64,000 bases of DNA, taken from the NCBI RefSeq assembly GCF_032490495.1, contig NZ_JAVYJB010000011.1:1-64000 (forward strand), given 5' to 3'. The position numbers and the translations under genes are program-made. Under the pieces are notes generated by a model. That model was not told where the DNA came from. It saw nothing but the letters and a program-made list of their open reading frames with translations, and made no database searches. Of the stretch, positions 1-8,144 are shown one piece after another; positions within the stretch are counted from its first letter, which is position 1, and every line of letters begins with the position of its first letter. This DNA is from Pilosibacter fragilis (GTDB lineage: Bacteria; Bacillota; Clostridia; Lachnospirales; Lachnospiraceae).

Positions 1-784
1 CACTGGCGATCGACTTCGGGATCGACAATCTCATGACGGCCGTTTCCAACAGAGGGGAAAGCTTCCTCATCGATGGGAAACGCTTAAAATCCATCAACCA
101 GTGGTTCAACAAGCGGAACGCCTGCCTGCAGAGCGTCAAAGACAAGCAGCACTACGGAAAGAAAACAACCAGACGTCAGGCCGTTTTGCAGAGGAAGAGA
201 AACAACCAGGTCCGTGACTACATGGGTAAAGCAGCGAAACAGGTGGTCACCTACTGTATCCGGAACGATATCGGAACCCTGATCGTGGGCTACAATACCA
301 CATTCCAGCGCTCCTCAGACCTTGGCAGGCAGATGAACCAGGTCTTTGTGGGAATTTCGTTCGGGATACTCCGCAGGAAACTGAAATATCTGTGTGAAAT
401 GAATGGGATCCGCTACGTGGAACAGGAGGAAAGCTATACTTCCATGGCATCCTTCTGGGATCTGGATGAAATGCCCGTATATGGAGAAGCAGGACTTGTG
501 CCACCAGTCTTTTCCGGCCGCCGGATCTGCCGTGGCCTGTATCAGGACCGCTCTGGAAGGCGGATCAACGCTGATGTCAATGGTGCTTTAAATATCATGC
601 GTAAATGTAACATTGTGAGTCTAAGGGCTCTATATGATAGAGGCGATGTGGATACGCCTGTAAGAATAAGGATCGCCTGAGAGCGGGCGGAAACTCAAAG
701 ATCAAACTTCTTAAACGGGAGTCCAAGGATTCCCCAGAAGCCCCCACTTCAAATTTCTTCAAAATTAAGTGGTGGGTAATTCAC
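1..784 (+). mobile_element. IS200/IS605-type element, 3' portion
   Basis: The left end and any tnpA lie outside the window. What is visible is the tnpB reading frame followed by a non-coding tail ending in an imperfect hairpin (stem CCCCCACTT at 741-749 with AAGTGGTGGG at 767-776) and a terminal TAATTCAC. Subterminal hairpins without terminal inverted repeats are the hallmark of this family. The element end is placed at about 784 from memory of similar right ends, so the exact boundary is an inference. Confidence 0.8.
3..680 (+). CDS. tnpB: RNA-guided endonuclease TnpB (IS605 OrfB family), 5'-partial
   Basis: The frame is open from base 3 and begins inside the RuvC-I motif (AIDFGIDNL with the catalytic Asp). 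A RuvC-II Glu is visible in VEQEESYTS and RuvC-III in INADVNGALNI near the C-terminus. TnpB proteins are RNA-guided DNA nucleases that promote retention of IS200/IS605 elements. The usual C-x2-C zinc-ribbon pairs between RuvC-II and RuvC-III are absent; instead the segment reads SYTSMASF...VFSGRR, a recognisable zinc-less TnpB subtype. The three catalytic acidic positions appear intact and there is no internal stop, so the visible part could be functional. The N-terminal half is off the window. Confidence 0.9.
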   Translation: MAIDFGIDNLMTAVSNRGESFLIDGKRLKSINQWFNKRNACLQSVKDKQHYGKKTTRRQAVLQRKRNNQVRDYMGKAAKQVVTYCIRNDIGTLIVGYNTTFQRSSDLGRQMNQVFVGISFGILRRKLKYLCEMNGIRYVEQEESYTSMASFWDLDEMPVYGEAGLVPPVFSGRRICRGLYQDRSGRRINADVNGALNIMRKCNIVSLRALYDRGDVDTPVRIRIA

Positions 785-804
785 TGTAAAAGTATCTGGC
801 TGTC
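640..804 (+). ncRNA. Predicted omega-RNA (reRNA) scaffold and guide
   Basis: By analogy with characterised TnpB systems, the guide RNA is processed from the tnpB 3' end through the right-end hairpin, with the guide being the first roughly 16-20 bases outside the element (about 785-804). The sequence shows the hairpin and the junction; transcription and processing are inferred and the 5' limit is a guess. Confidence 0.35.
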
Positions 805-842
805 TATTGTATCCCTAACGCGGACAGTCAGGCATTGGGAAA

Positions 843-1952
843 TTACTGAAGGTTTTTATAAACCTCAAAGCTCGGCTTCTTATTTCCGTTCACATCGATG
901 AGGCCGAACGCATAATGCGCACCCAGAAGTCCCTGCTCATCCTTCATGCGGTTCAACAGGAATGCCTCAACATACGGGTTTGCCTTTGCTGCCTCGTAAG
1001 CCTCTTTGATGCACTGAGCCTGGAGATCGAGGCACTGGCCGTTGTGGGCAGGAGAATCGGATGTGAAGCCCTGCTCGGAGAGGATCAGGTGGCGGACCTT
1101 TCCGGTCGGGGAGAGCATGTCTGCCTGCTGCATATAGTCGGTCAGAACGTGGAGATTCTTCAGGTTGATAATATAAGTATCTGCTTTCTCCAACGTGTAG
1201 ATATCATCGGTGAAGACCGGATCCTCGAAGGTCTCCGGATATGCGTGCCATGCGATGCCGTAGTCGGTATCTTTCAGGCGGCTGTTTAACCGCGGGATCA
1301 TGTCCATAGCGCCGTACTTGAAGCCCTCGACCTGTCCGCAGTTCCAGCGGAAGTCAAACGGAATATAGACGTTTGCCAGCTTGTTGGAACCTTTGATGGT
1401 GTCGTACCAGGTGCGGAATCCGGTGGCGTAGTTGGAACAGTAGGTGTCGATATCCATCTGTCCGATATAGTTCCATGCCTGACCGTCATTGACTTCGTTG
1501 CCGATGACCCAGTTGGAGACACAATCCTTGAATGCCTCTGTGACGCGCTTTGCGGCATCTCTTGTGGACTGGACGCCTGCATCGTTTAAGGTGTTGAACG
1601 CGTAGTAGCTTGCGCCGGTTGGCTGGGATACCGGAAGAAGGGACGGGCTGTAGCTCGCTGCCGCCCAGTCGTTTAAGACGATCAGTGTCACGGTGACACC
1701 CGCCTGGTCAAGCTTTGTGTAGAGATCCTGGCAGACAGACAACTGGCTGCTGAATGCCCAGGACATTGGAAAGTTTAAAACGACCTGAGATGCGCCCACC
1801 TCGAGGACATCCGGGATCTGGGCGTGCTCGTTGATCAGAACGCCCTTGATGGACTTCGGAGTCTGATAGTGGTCGGCATAGGCCGGAACAGCCATGGAAA
1901 AACAGAGAGCTGCGGACAGCGCGGCAGCTGCGATGCGTTTTAGCGAATTCAT
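843..1952 (-). CDS. Secreted DUF5722-like protein, putative glycosidase fold
   Basis: A protein of 369 residues starting at the ATG whose codon ends at 1952, preceded by CAGGAGGATATTTT; an upstream in-frame ATG at 1979 lacks a ribosome binding site. The N-terminus is a typical Sec signal peptide (MNSLKRIAAAALSAALCF, ending AYAD). The mature part contains VTLIVLND, NWVIGNEVN with NYIGQMD shortly after, and AWHAYPE, motifs I associate with DUF5722, a family with a TIM-barrel glycoside-hydrolase look; the Asn-Glu in GNEVN resembles a clan GH-A acid/base position. Substrate unknown. It is monocistronic, divergent from the next gene, and has its own promoter at 2042-2070. Confidence 0.75.
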   Translation of the reverse strand: MNSLKRIAAAALSAALCFSMAVPAYADHYQTPKSIKGVLINEHAQIPDVLEVGASQVVLNFPMSWAFSSQLSVCQDLYTKLDQAGVTVTLIVLNDWAAASYSPSLLPVSQPTGASYYAFNTLNDAGVQSTRDAAKRVTEAFKDCVSNWVIGNEVNDGQAWNYIGQMDIDTYCSNYATGFRTWYDTIKGSNKLANVYIPFDFRWNCGQVEGFKYGAMDMIPRLNSRLKDTDYGIAWHAYPETFEDPVFTDDIYTLEKADTYIINLKNLHVLTDYMQQADMLSPTGKVRHLILSEQGFTSDSPAHNGQCLDLQAQCIKEAYEAAKANPYVEAFLLNRMKDEQGLLGAHYAFGLIDVNGNKKPSFEVYKNLQ

Positions 1953-2041
1953 AAAATATCCTCCTGTGGAATGAGCCACTTTTGCGGAGTTTTGATTTCT
2001 GAAAATAATGCCTCCGCGTTGCTGGCAATGTTAATATATTT

Positions 2042-2070
2042 ACTATACCGTGAGGGAAAATAGAAGTCAA
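2042..2070 (-). promoter_or_regulatory. Sigma-A promoter for the DUF5722-like gene
   Basis: On the minus strand TTGACT, 17 bases, TATAGT. The predicted start is near 2035, leaving a leader of about 80 bases before the start codon at 1952. Confidence 0.7.
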
Positions 2071-2218
2071 TGGAAAGGAACATAAAACTGGTGAAAAGGG
2101 AAGGATGTCGAAAGTTGAAGTTGAAATCAATAGCTGGAAGGATTATGTCCGGAAATAAAAGTTAAAAAACAAGAATATAGGAAACAAGGACTTTGGTAAA
2201 TTGGCTGAGCAAAAAAAT

Positions 2219-2378
2219 AGGAACCGCAGCCGTTCCTGCAGTCCCTAAGGGGAGTATGGAAAGTATCAATTTTTTAGGGGGACCTGCCAGAGTTGCCTCC
2301 GACAGGTATGAGTATGAAAAAGCTTTGTGTGTTCAAGTGTAACACTTGAAACAAAGGCAGGTTATCCTTTCGGATAAC
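2219..2378 (+). ncRNA. Candidate structured RNA: five consecutive hairpins
   Basis: This lies in the 735-base gap between two divergent genes. Stems read on the plus strand: AGGAAC 2219-2224 with GTTCCT 2232-2237; CCCTAA 2243-2248 with TTAGGG 2274-2279; ACCTG 2282-2286 with CAGGT 2303-2307; a long stem from 2323 to 2356 whose core is TTCAAGTG/CACTTGAA; GTTATCC 2361-2367 with GGATAAC 2372-2378 around a TTTC loop. ACCTGCC at 2282-2288 is also the exact complement of GGCAGGT at 2356-2362, so two mutually exclusive folds exist, as in riboswitches or regulatory RNAs. I could not match it to a known riboswitch class. No clear promoter or U-tract terminator is visible, and the strand is uncertain. 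Confidence 0.45.
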
Positions 2379-2578
2379 GTAATTATATTATATAGACAAA
2401 ATGTGTCTAAACTGTGAGTAAAAAATTAAAAGAAAGTAAAATTACTTAACGAATAATGAAGAGCCGTATCGAAATATGGCGAAAATTGGCACAGAGACAG
2501 ACAACAAATCCTGCGCCGAGGATTTCCCGGAGATCTGCCGCATTTTTGCCGAAGTTTGGCAGGAAATTTGAACATAAA

Positions 2579-2609
2579 TTGTCCATAAATATCTGATATA
2601 CTATATAAT
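2579..2609 (+). promoter_or_regulatory. Possible promoter for the cell-wall-binding protein
   Basis: TTGTCC, 19 bases, TATAAT. The spacer is longer than ideal. If correct, transcription starts near 2616 and the structured stretch at 2219-2378 is not part of this message. Confidence 0.35.
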
Positions 2610-2687
2610 AAATTGGTATCAGAGAGGCCAAAAGCTTTTGATCCCAACATCTTGAGATAAGAGAAAAAGAAAACGGGGAGGTTCACA

Positions 2688-3788
2688 ATGAAGAAAGAAA
2701 AAATGATATTAGTACCCGCAGCGTTTCTTATGACAGCAATGCTGGCATTTCCGGTTATGGCATCGGAAAGAATCGAGGAGGTCACGATCGATATCAGTGC
2801 AGTCCTGACAGATTCCGACAACCTTGAAGTTGAGGCGGAAGTGTCGGATGACGGCTGTTATGTGGATGAGGTGACAGTCACAAATACACCGAGCGGAGAC
2901 TGGAACGACAGCACAAAGCCGAAGGTAAAAGTTACTCTTGGCGCGGAGAGCGGATATACGTTCTCCACCGGACTCGGTAGATCCGATGTATATCTCGGAA
3001 ATGATGATCAGACGGTGACATCTGTTTCGAGAAGTACTTCAAAGCTGTCTGTCTATGTGACACTCCCGAAGATCGAAGATATCGACACGGACTATGATTC
3101 TGATGATGATTTGGAAGTATATGATCTTTTCTGGGATGACAGCTACGGTGGAGTTGCATGCTGGGAGGGATCTGATTCCGCAAAGAAATATCAGGTTCGT
3201 TTATATAGGGACGGAAGCGCAGTGGGCTCCACATATACGACAACGAATGATTACTACAACTTCTGTGGTTCCTTCACAAAAAGTGGAAGTTATACATTTA
3301 AGGTAAAAGCGATCCGGGGAAACAACGAGACCAGCTGGCAGGAGTCTGACTCCAAAGATGTAAACAGCAGCGAGGCATCCGCAATCTACGCGAACCGCAC
3401 AGCAGCAGCGAAGTATTACGGCAGCGGTTCCTCAGGATCAAACAATCAGACAAGCTCCAGCTCCTCCAGCACCGTAGACGGCGCATGGCTCCGCGACGGC
3501 AACGGCTGGTGGTGGTGCAACCCGGATAAGACTTACCCAGTGGCGAACTGGAAGCTGATCAACAACGTATGGTATTATTTCAACCAGTCCGGATATATGA
3601 CAGAGAACCAGTGGGTAATGAACAACAACCGGTGGTATTACTGCGGAGTGTCCGGCGCGCTGGTCAAGAGCCAGTGGGTACAGACCAACGGCGCATGGTA
3701 CTACTGCGGAGCTGACGGCGCGATGCTCACGAGCCAGATGATCGGCGGACAGTATTATGTTGATAAAAATGGCGTCTGGGTGCAGTAG
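2688..3788 (+). CDS. Secreted protein with C-terminal cell-wall-binding repeats
   Basis: 366 residues, start preceded by GGGGAGG. Signal peptide of about 25 residues (MKKEKMILVPAAF ... VMAS). Residues 30-230 form an acidic, beta-rich region of unknown function with a fibronectin-like feel in its second half. A Gly/Ser/Gln linker (residues about 245-260) leads to four or five repeats of roughly 20 residues with the aromatic pattern W-YY-x(n)-G-M/L-x(4)-W, i.e. choline/glucan-binding-type cell-wall-anchoring repeats. I infer non-covalent attachment to wall polysaccharide. No catalytic motif was recognised. Confidence 0.8.
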   Translation: MKKEKMILVPAAFLMTAMLAFPVMASERIEEVTIDISAVLTDSDNLEVEAEVSDDGCYVDEVTVTNTPSGDWNDSTKPKVKVTLGAESGYTFSTGLGRSDVYLGNDDQTVTSVSRSTSKLSVYVTLPKIEDIDTDYDSDDDLEVYDLFWDDSYGGVACWEGSDSAKKYQVRLYRDGSAVGSTYTTTNDYYNFCGSFTKSGSYTFKVKAIRGNNETSWQESDSKDVNSSEASAIYANRTAAAKYYGSGSSGSNNQTSSSSSSTVDGAWLRDGNGWWWCNPDKTYPVANWKLINNVWYYFNQSGYMTENQWVMNNNRWYYCGVSGALVKSQWVQTNGAWYYCGADGAMLTSQMIGGQYYVDKNGVWVQ

Positions 3789-3810
3789 AATAAAAATTTC
3801 AAAAACCCCT

Positions 3811-3838
3811 TTAAAAACAAAGGTCTTTCGTATATAAT
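3811..3838 (+). promoter_or_regulatory. Possible promoter for the mreB-recD2-comF unit
   Basis: TTAAAA, 16 bases, TATAAT just downstream of the preceding stop codon. The -35 is weak. Confidence 0.4.
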
Positions 3839-3856
3839 AAAAACTGATATTTCGCG

Positions 3857-3877
3857 CCCTGAATAAAGCAGGGTTTT
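3857..3877 (+). terminator. Weak hairpin with T-run after the wall-binding gene
   Basis: CCCTG 3857-3861 pairs with CAGGG 3869-3873 followed by TTTT. It could terminate the upstream gene, or, since it follows the TATAAT at 3833-3838, act as an early attenuator of the mreB message. Confidence 0.35.
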
Positions 3878-3898
3878 CTGATAGAGAGATAAGCGAGG

Positions 3899-3920
3899 CA
3901 CATCCCACCGATGGGATGTG
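3899..3920 (+). other. Leader hairpin before mreB
   Basis: CACATCCCA 3899-3907 is the exact complement of TGGGATGTG 3912-3920 around a 4-base loop (CCGA). It lies about 50 bases before the mreB start, has no T-run, and its function is unknown. Confidence 0.5.
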
Positions 3921-3969
3921 GAAATGGATTCAGGAGATTTTCAGTTAGAGAGACAGGAGGAAGACGACA

Positions 3970-4971
3970 ATGATGATGTCCAACGACATTGGAATTGACT
4001 TAGGTACCGCCAGCATCCTTGTATACATTAAGGGAAAAGGCGTTGTTTTAAAGGAGCCGTCCGTAGTAGCACTGGACAGGGAGACGAATAAAGTAATTAC
4101 CTTCGGTGAGGAGGCGCGTCTGATGATCGGACGTACTCCGGGTAATATCGTTGCGGTAAGACCGCTCCGTAAAGGTGTAATTTCCGATTATACCGTAACC
4201 GAAAAAATGTTAAAATATTTCATCAACAAAGCGGTCGGAAAGAGAACCTTAAGAAAACCGCGTATCGCTGTCTGCATCCCGAGCGGAGCGACAGAGGTTG
4301 AGAGAAAGGCCGTTGAGGATGCAACATACCAGGCAGGTGCCCGTGAGGTCTGCATTATCGAAGAGCCGGTTGCAGCAGCAATCGGTGCCGGAATTGATAT
4401 CTCCAAGGCATGCGGAAATATGATCGTAGATATCGGAGGCGGTACTGCGGATATCGCAGTCATCTCTCTCGGCGGTACTGTAGTCAGCACCTCGATCAAG
4501 ACGGCCGGAGATGACTTCGATGAAGCCCTTGTCCGCTATATGAGAAAAAAACACAACCTCCTGATCGGTGAGAGAACCGCTGAGGAGATCAAGATCAACA
4601 TCGGCGCGGCTTACCGCCGTCCGGAGCTTGTGACGATGGAAGTCCGCGGAAGAAACCTTGTGACCGGCCTTCCGAAGACCATCGTTGTCACATCTGACGA
4701 GACACTTGAGGCGTTAAGAGAGCCGGCGATGCAGATTGTAGACGCTGTACACAATGTATTGGAGCGTACCCCACCGGAACTCGCGGCCGATATCTTCGAC
4801 CGTGGAATCGTTCTTACCGGCGGCGGATCCCTGATTTCCGGACTTGACGCCCTGATCGAGGAGAAGACCGGAATCACGACAATGATCGCGGAGGAGCCGC
4901 TTACAGCGGTTGCGATCGGAACCGGTAAGTTTATCGAGTTCGCACACGGCGGAAAAGGCGCAGAAAAATAA
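3970..4971 (+). CDS. mreB: Rod-shape actin-like protein MreB/Mbl
   Basis: 333 residues, the usual length, start after AGGAGGA with three tandem ATG codons (the first is taken). The phosphate-1 motif GIDLGTAS near residue 8, GNMIVDIGGGTADIAVIS near 155 and the adenosine motif GIVLTGGGSLISGLD near 280 define the bacterial actin fold. MreB filaments guide lateral wall synthesis at the inner face of the membrane. No mreC/mreD follow, so this may be the stand-alone paralogue (Mbl/MreBH-like). Only 3 bases separate it from recD2, which argues for co-transcription. Confidence 0.92.
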   Translation: MMMSNDIGIDLGTASILVYIKGKGVVLKEPSVVALDRETNKVITFGEEARLMIGRTPGNIVAVRPLRKGVISDYTVTEKMLKYFINKAVGKRTLRKPRIAVCIPSGATEVERKAVEDATYQAGAREVCIIEEPVAAAIGAGIDISKACGNMIVDIGGGTADIAVISLGGTVVSTSIKTAGDDFDEALVRYMRKKHNLLIGERTAEEIKINIGAAYRRPELVTMEVRGRNLVTGLPKTIVVTSDETLEALREPAMQIVDAVHNVLERTPPELAADIFDRGIVLTGGGSLISGLDALIEEKTGITTMIAEEPLTAVAIGTGKFIEFAHGGKGAEK

Positions 4972-4974
4972 AAA

Positions 4975-7239
4975 ATGGCAACTGTAACAGGCTATGTGGA
5001 AAGAATCAAATACCGCAACGAGGATAACGGTTACTCGGTCTTAAGCGTGGCGGACGGGGGAGAAGAATATATCCTCGTCGGCACATTTCCCTACATCAGT
5101 GAGGGAGAGCGGATCGAGGCGACGGGCCGGATGGTGGAACACTCCATCTACGGTGAACAGCTTGCGGTGGAGAGCTATGAGATAAAAGCTCCCGAGGACA
5201 CACTGGCAATTGAACGGTATCTCGGCTCCGGTGCTATCAAAGGCATCGGAGCTGCTTTAGCTAAAAGGATCGTGAAAAAGTTCAAGGCGGATACATTCCG
5301 GATCATGGAAGAAGAGCCGGAGCGCCTCGCAGAGGTCAAAGGCGTCAGCGAGCGCATGGCGATGGAGATCTGCAGCCAGGTGGAGGAAAAACGGGATATG
5401 CGCCAGGCGATGGTCTTCCTTCAGCAGTACGGGATTTCCATGAACCTTGCGGTGAAGATCTACCAGCATTACGGTCCGAAGATGTACTCGGTCATCCAGG
5501 AAAATCCTTATCAGCTCGCGGATGATATCCAGGGCGTAGGCTTTAAGATCGCGGATGAGATCGCGGCGAAAGTCGGTATCTTTACGGATTCCGATTACCG
5601 GATCCGCAGTGGACTCTTCTATGCACTGCTCCAGGCGACGGGAAATGGCCATACATATCTGCCGGAGGAGGAGCTGTTTGCCAACGCATCGGCACTCTTA
5701 AATGTGGAACCGGAGCACATGGAAAAACATCTGGTGGATCTCCAGATGGAGAAGAAGCTGGTGGTGAAAGAAAAGGACGGAAAGCGGATCGTCTATCCGG
5801 CACAGTTCTACTATATGGAACTCAATACGGCGAGAATGCTGCATGATCTGAATATTCACTCGAAGATCAATGAGGAGGACGTGAAAAAACGGCTCAAAAA
5901 GATCACGGAGGCGGAGAAGATCGAGCTGGATGAGCTCCAGGAGCAGGCGGTGATGGAGGCGGTGAGCAATGGTCTCCTTATTATCACCGGAGGACCTGGA
6001 ACTGGTAAAACAACGACGATCAACACGATCATCCACTATTTTGACCAGGAAGATATGGAGATCCTTCTGGCGGCCCCGACGGGGCGTGCGGCAAAGCGCA
6101 TGACGGAGGCGACCGGATATGAGGCAAAGACGATCCATCGCCTTCTGGAGCTGACCGGAGCGCCTGTCGCGGATCCGAAAAACAACGGCAATTCTGGCGA
6201 GAACCGGCTGGAGGGCATGCATTTTGAGCGGAACGAGGAAAATCCTCTCGACGCGGATGTGATCATCATCGATGAGATGTCGATGGTCGACATCAGCCTG
6301 ATCCACTCACTCTTAAAGGCAGTAAATGTGGGGACGAGGCTGATCCTTGTGGGAGATGTGAACCAGCTTCCGAGCGTCGGACCGGGAAATGTCCTGCGGG
6401 ATATGATCGCGTCTGAGGCGTTCCCTGTTGTAAAACTTACAAAGATCTTCCGCCAGGCGGCCCAGAGTGACATTATTGTCAATGCCCATAAGATCAATGA
6501 CGGCGAGGTGGTTCCCTTAAATAAGAAGAGCCGTGATTTCCTTTTTATTCGCCGTGACTATCCGGCGGACATCGTGAAGGATATGATGGTCCTTGTACAG
6601 GATAAGCTGCCGAACTACGTCCATGCGGAGATGTCGGATATCCAGATCATGACGCCGATGCGGAAAGGTGCTCTCGGAGTGGAGGCGCTAAATAAGCAGC
6701 TTCAGGAGCGGTTTAATCCGCCTGCACCGCAGAAAGCGGAAAAAGAGTCCGGCGGAACGATCTTCCGGGTCGGCGATAAGGTCATGCAGATCAAAAACAA
6801 TTACCAGATCGAGTGGGAGGTCCGCAACAGGTACGGGATCCCGGTGGAAAAAGGGGAAGGCGTCTTTAATGGAGACACGGGGATCATCCGGTCCATCAAC
6901 AGCTTTGCGGAAACTCTGGAGGTGGAGTTCGATGAGCGGAAGATGGTGGAGTATAGTTTTAAGCAGCTGGAGGAGCTGGAACTTGCCTATGCGATCACGA
7001 TCCACAAGTCCCAGGGAAGCGAGTATCCGGCAGTGGTGATCCCGGTCCATTCCGGTCCGAGGATGTTGATGACGAGAAACCTGATCTATACAGCGGTCAC
7101 GAGAGCAAAATCGTGTGTCTGCCTGGTCGGGATCCCGGAGGTGTTCCAGGCGATGGTGGACAATGAGGTGGAGCAGAAACGGTACTCGGGGCTGAAGGAC
7201 CGGATTCTGGAGATTGATACATCTATGATGCAGAAATAG
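4975..7239 (+). CDS. recD2: ATP-dependent 5'-3' DNA helicase RecD2
   Basis: 754 residues, typical of stand-alone RecD2 (RecBC-independent, superfamily 1B). The N-terminal region has OB-fold and helix-hairpin-helix-like segments (AIKGIGAALAKRIV near residue 85, EVKGVSERMAM near 120). Walker A GGPGTGKTTT lies near residue 340, the Walker B-type IIIDEMSMVD near 430, and motif VI VTRAKSCVCLVGI near 705, with the SF1 C-terminal ITIHKSQGSEY near 675. Role known for the family: helicase in DNA repair and mismatch tolerance. The ribosome binding site overlaps the mreB end and is poor, so translation coupling is likely. Confidence 0.95.
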   Translation: MATVTGYVERIKYRNEDNGYSVLSVADGGEEYILVGTFPYISEGERIEATGRMVEHSIYGEQLAVESYEIKAPEDTLAIERYLGSGAIKGIGAALAKRIVKKFKADTFRIMEEEPERLAEVKGVSERMAMEICSQVEEKRDMRQAMVFLQQYGISMNLAVKIYQHYGPKMYSVIQENPYQLADDIQGVGFKIADEIAAKVGIFTDSDYRIRSGLFYALLQATGNGHTYLPEEELFANASALLNVEPEHMEKHLVDLQMEKKLVVKEKDGKRIVYPAQFYYMELNTARMLHDLNIHSKINEEDVKKRLKKITEAEKIELDELQEQAVMEAVSNGLLIITGGPGTGKTTTINTIIHYFDQEDMEILLAAPTGRAAKRMTEATGYEAKTIHRLLELTGAPVADPKNNGNSGENRLEGMHFERNEENPLDADVIIIDEMSMVDISLIHSLLKAVNVGTRLILVGDVNQLPSVGPGNVLRDMIASEAFPVVKLTKIFRQAAQSDIIVNAHKINDGEVVPLNKKSRDFLFIRRDYPADIVKDMMVLVQDKLPNYVHAEMSDIQIMTPMRKGALGVEALNKQLQERFNPPAPQKAEKESGGTIFRVGDKVMQIKNNYQIEWEVRNRYGIPVEKGEGVFNGDTGIIRSINSFAETLEVEFDERKMVEYSFKQLEELELAYAITIHKSQGSEYPAVVIPVHSGPRMLMTRNLIYTAVTRAKSCVCLVGIPEVFQAMVDNEVEQKRYSGLKDRILEIDTSMMQK

Positions 7240-7273
7240 ACCTGCACTATTTGTTCGAATATTTATATTTAAT

Positions 7274-7984
7274 ATGAAATTTAATAAAATTCTTGATGTT
7301 CTATATCCCCGCCGCTGTCCGGTATGCGGGGATATCACTGGCGGTTCCGGGCGGATGATCTGTCCGGACTGCCTTCATAAACTATCGTTTGTAAGATCGC
7401 CGGTATGTAAAAAATGCGGAAAAGAGATTGAAGACGGGAGTCTGGAGTTCTGTCCGGACTGCATGCGCCATCCGCGTGCCTTTGAGTACGGAATCGCCTT
7501 ATTAAATTACGATGAGGTGGCGAGGCATTCCATGGCGCAGATCAAGTACAATAATAAGAGAGAGTACCTGGATTTTTACGGGACAGCTCTGGCGGCACGG
7601 TACGGACGGACAATCCGCCGGATGCAGGCAGATGCCCTGGTCCCGGTGCCGGTCCATGCCACGAGGAAAAAGACCCGGGGATTCAATCAGGCAGAGATTC
7701 TGGCACGGGTCATCGGAAAGAAGCTGGGGATTCCGGTAATACCGGAAATGCTGGTGAGAAATAAGAAGACGCTGCCGCAGAAGGATCTTTCGGCAGCGGA
7801 GCGGCTTAAGAACCTTTCCGGTGCCTTTGCGGCGGGGGAGATCCCGGAGGGGATCAGGAGTGTGATCCTTGTGGACGACATTTATACAACGGGCAGTACC
7901 ATCGAGGCGTGCGCGAGAGCCCTGCGGGCATCGGGGATCAGCCGGATCTATTTCGTTGTGATCTGCATGACCGGGGGCAGATAG
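7274..7984 (+). CDS. comF: ComF family phosphoribosyltransferase-like protein
   Basis: 236 residues. The N-terminus carries a zinc-binding set of cysteines (CPVCGD near 15, CPDC near 30, CKKCGKE near 45, FCPDCMR near 58). The C-terminal PRTase domain ends with the PRPP loop VILVDDIYTTGST near 200. ComF proteins assist DNA uptake in competence and are widespread outside competent species. It follows recD2 by 34 bases in the same direction; no strong ribosome binding site is seen before ATG 7274. Confidence 0.9.
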   Translation: MKFNKILDVLYPRRCPVCGDITGGSGRMICPDCLHKLSFVRSPVCKKCGKEIEDGSLEFCPDCMRHPRAFEYGIALLNYDEVARHSMAQIKYNNKREYLDFYGTALAARYGRTIRRMQADALVPVPVHATRKKTRGFNQAEILARVIGKKLGIPVIPEMLVRNKKTLPQKDLSAAERLKNLSGAFAAGEIPEGIRSVILVDDIYTTGSTIEACARALRASGISRIYFVVICMTGGR

Positions 7985-7999
7985 GACAGGGAAAAGTGA

Positions 8000-8060
8000 T
8001 ATGCATACAGGTTATAGAATGAGAGATACTGCATAAATATGCAAAAGCATATGCATAAAC
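8000..8060 (+). promoter_or_regulatory. Candidate ArgR (ARG box) operator cluster
   Basis: A perfect palindrome TGCATAAATATGCA at 8030-8043 is followed by a second copy in TATGCATAAAC at 8050-8060, with a further ATGCAT at 8001-8006. Tandem boxes of this shape immediately upstream of a promoter are what ArgR hexamers bind in Firmicutes. This suggests arginine-responsive control of the transporter; inferred from motif only. Confidence 0.5.
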
Positions 8061-8062
8061 AC

Positions 8063-8091
8063 TTGCTTTTTGTATAGGCCTGTGGTATAGT
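8063..8091 (+). promoter_or_regulatory. Promoter of the amino-acid ABC transporter operon
   Basis: TTGCTT, 17 bases, TATAGT, about 50 bases upstream of the start codon at 8145 and directly downstream of the candidate ARG boxes. Confidence 0.65.
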
Positions 8092-8144
8092 GGGTTCCGT
8101 CGAAAAAGTTGCAAATCCGTATTGGGTTAGAGGAGGAAAATATT

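Noticed and set aside
2219..2378. c-di-GMP, Moco, tmRNA, 6S or SRP RNA identity for the structured stretch
   Set aside because: Short resemblances (GGCAGGTTATCC, GTTGCCTCCGA) were noticed, but core conserved elements of each family are absent, so no name was given.
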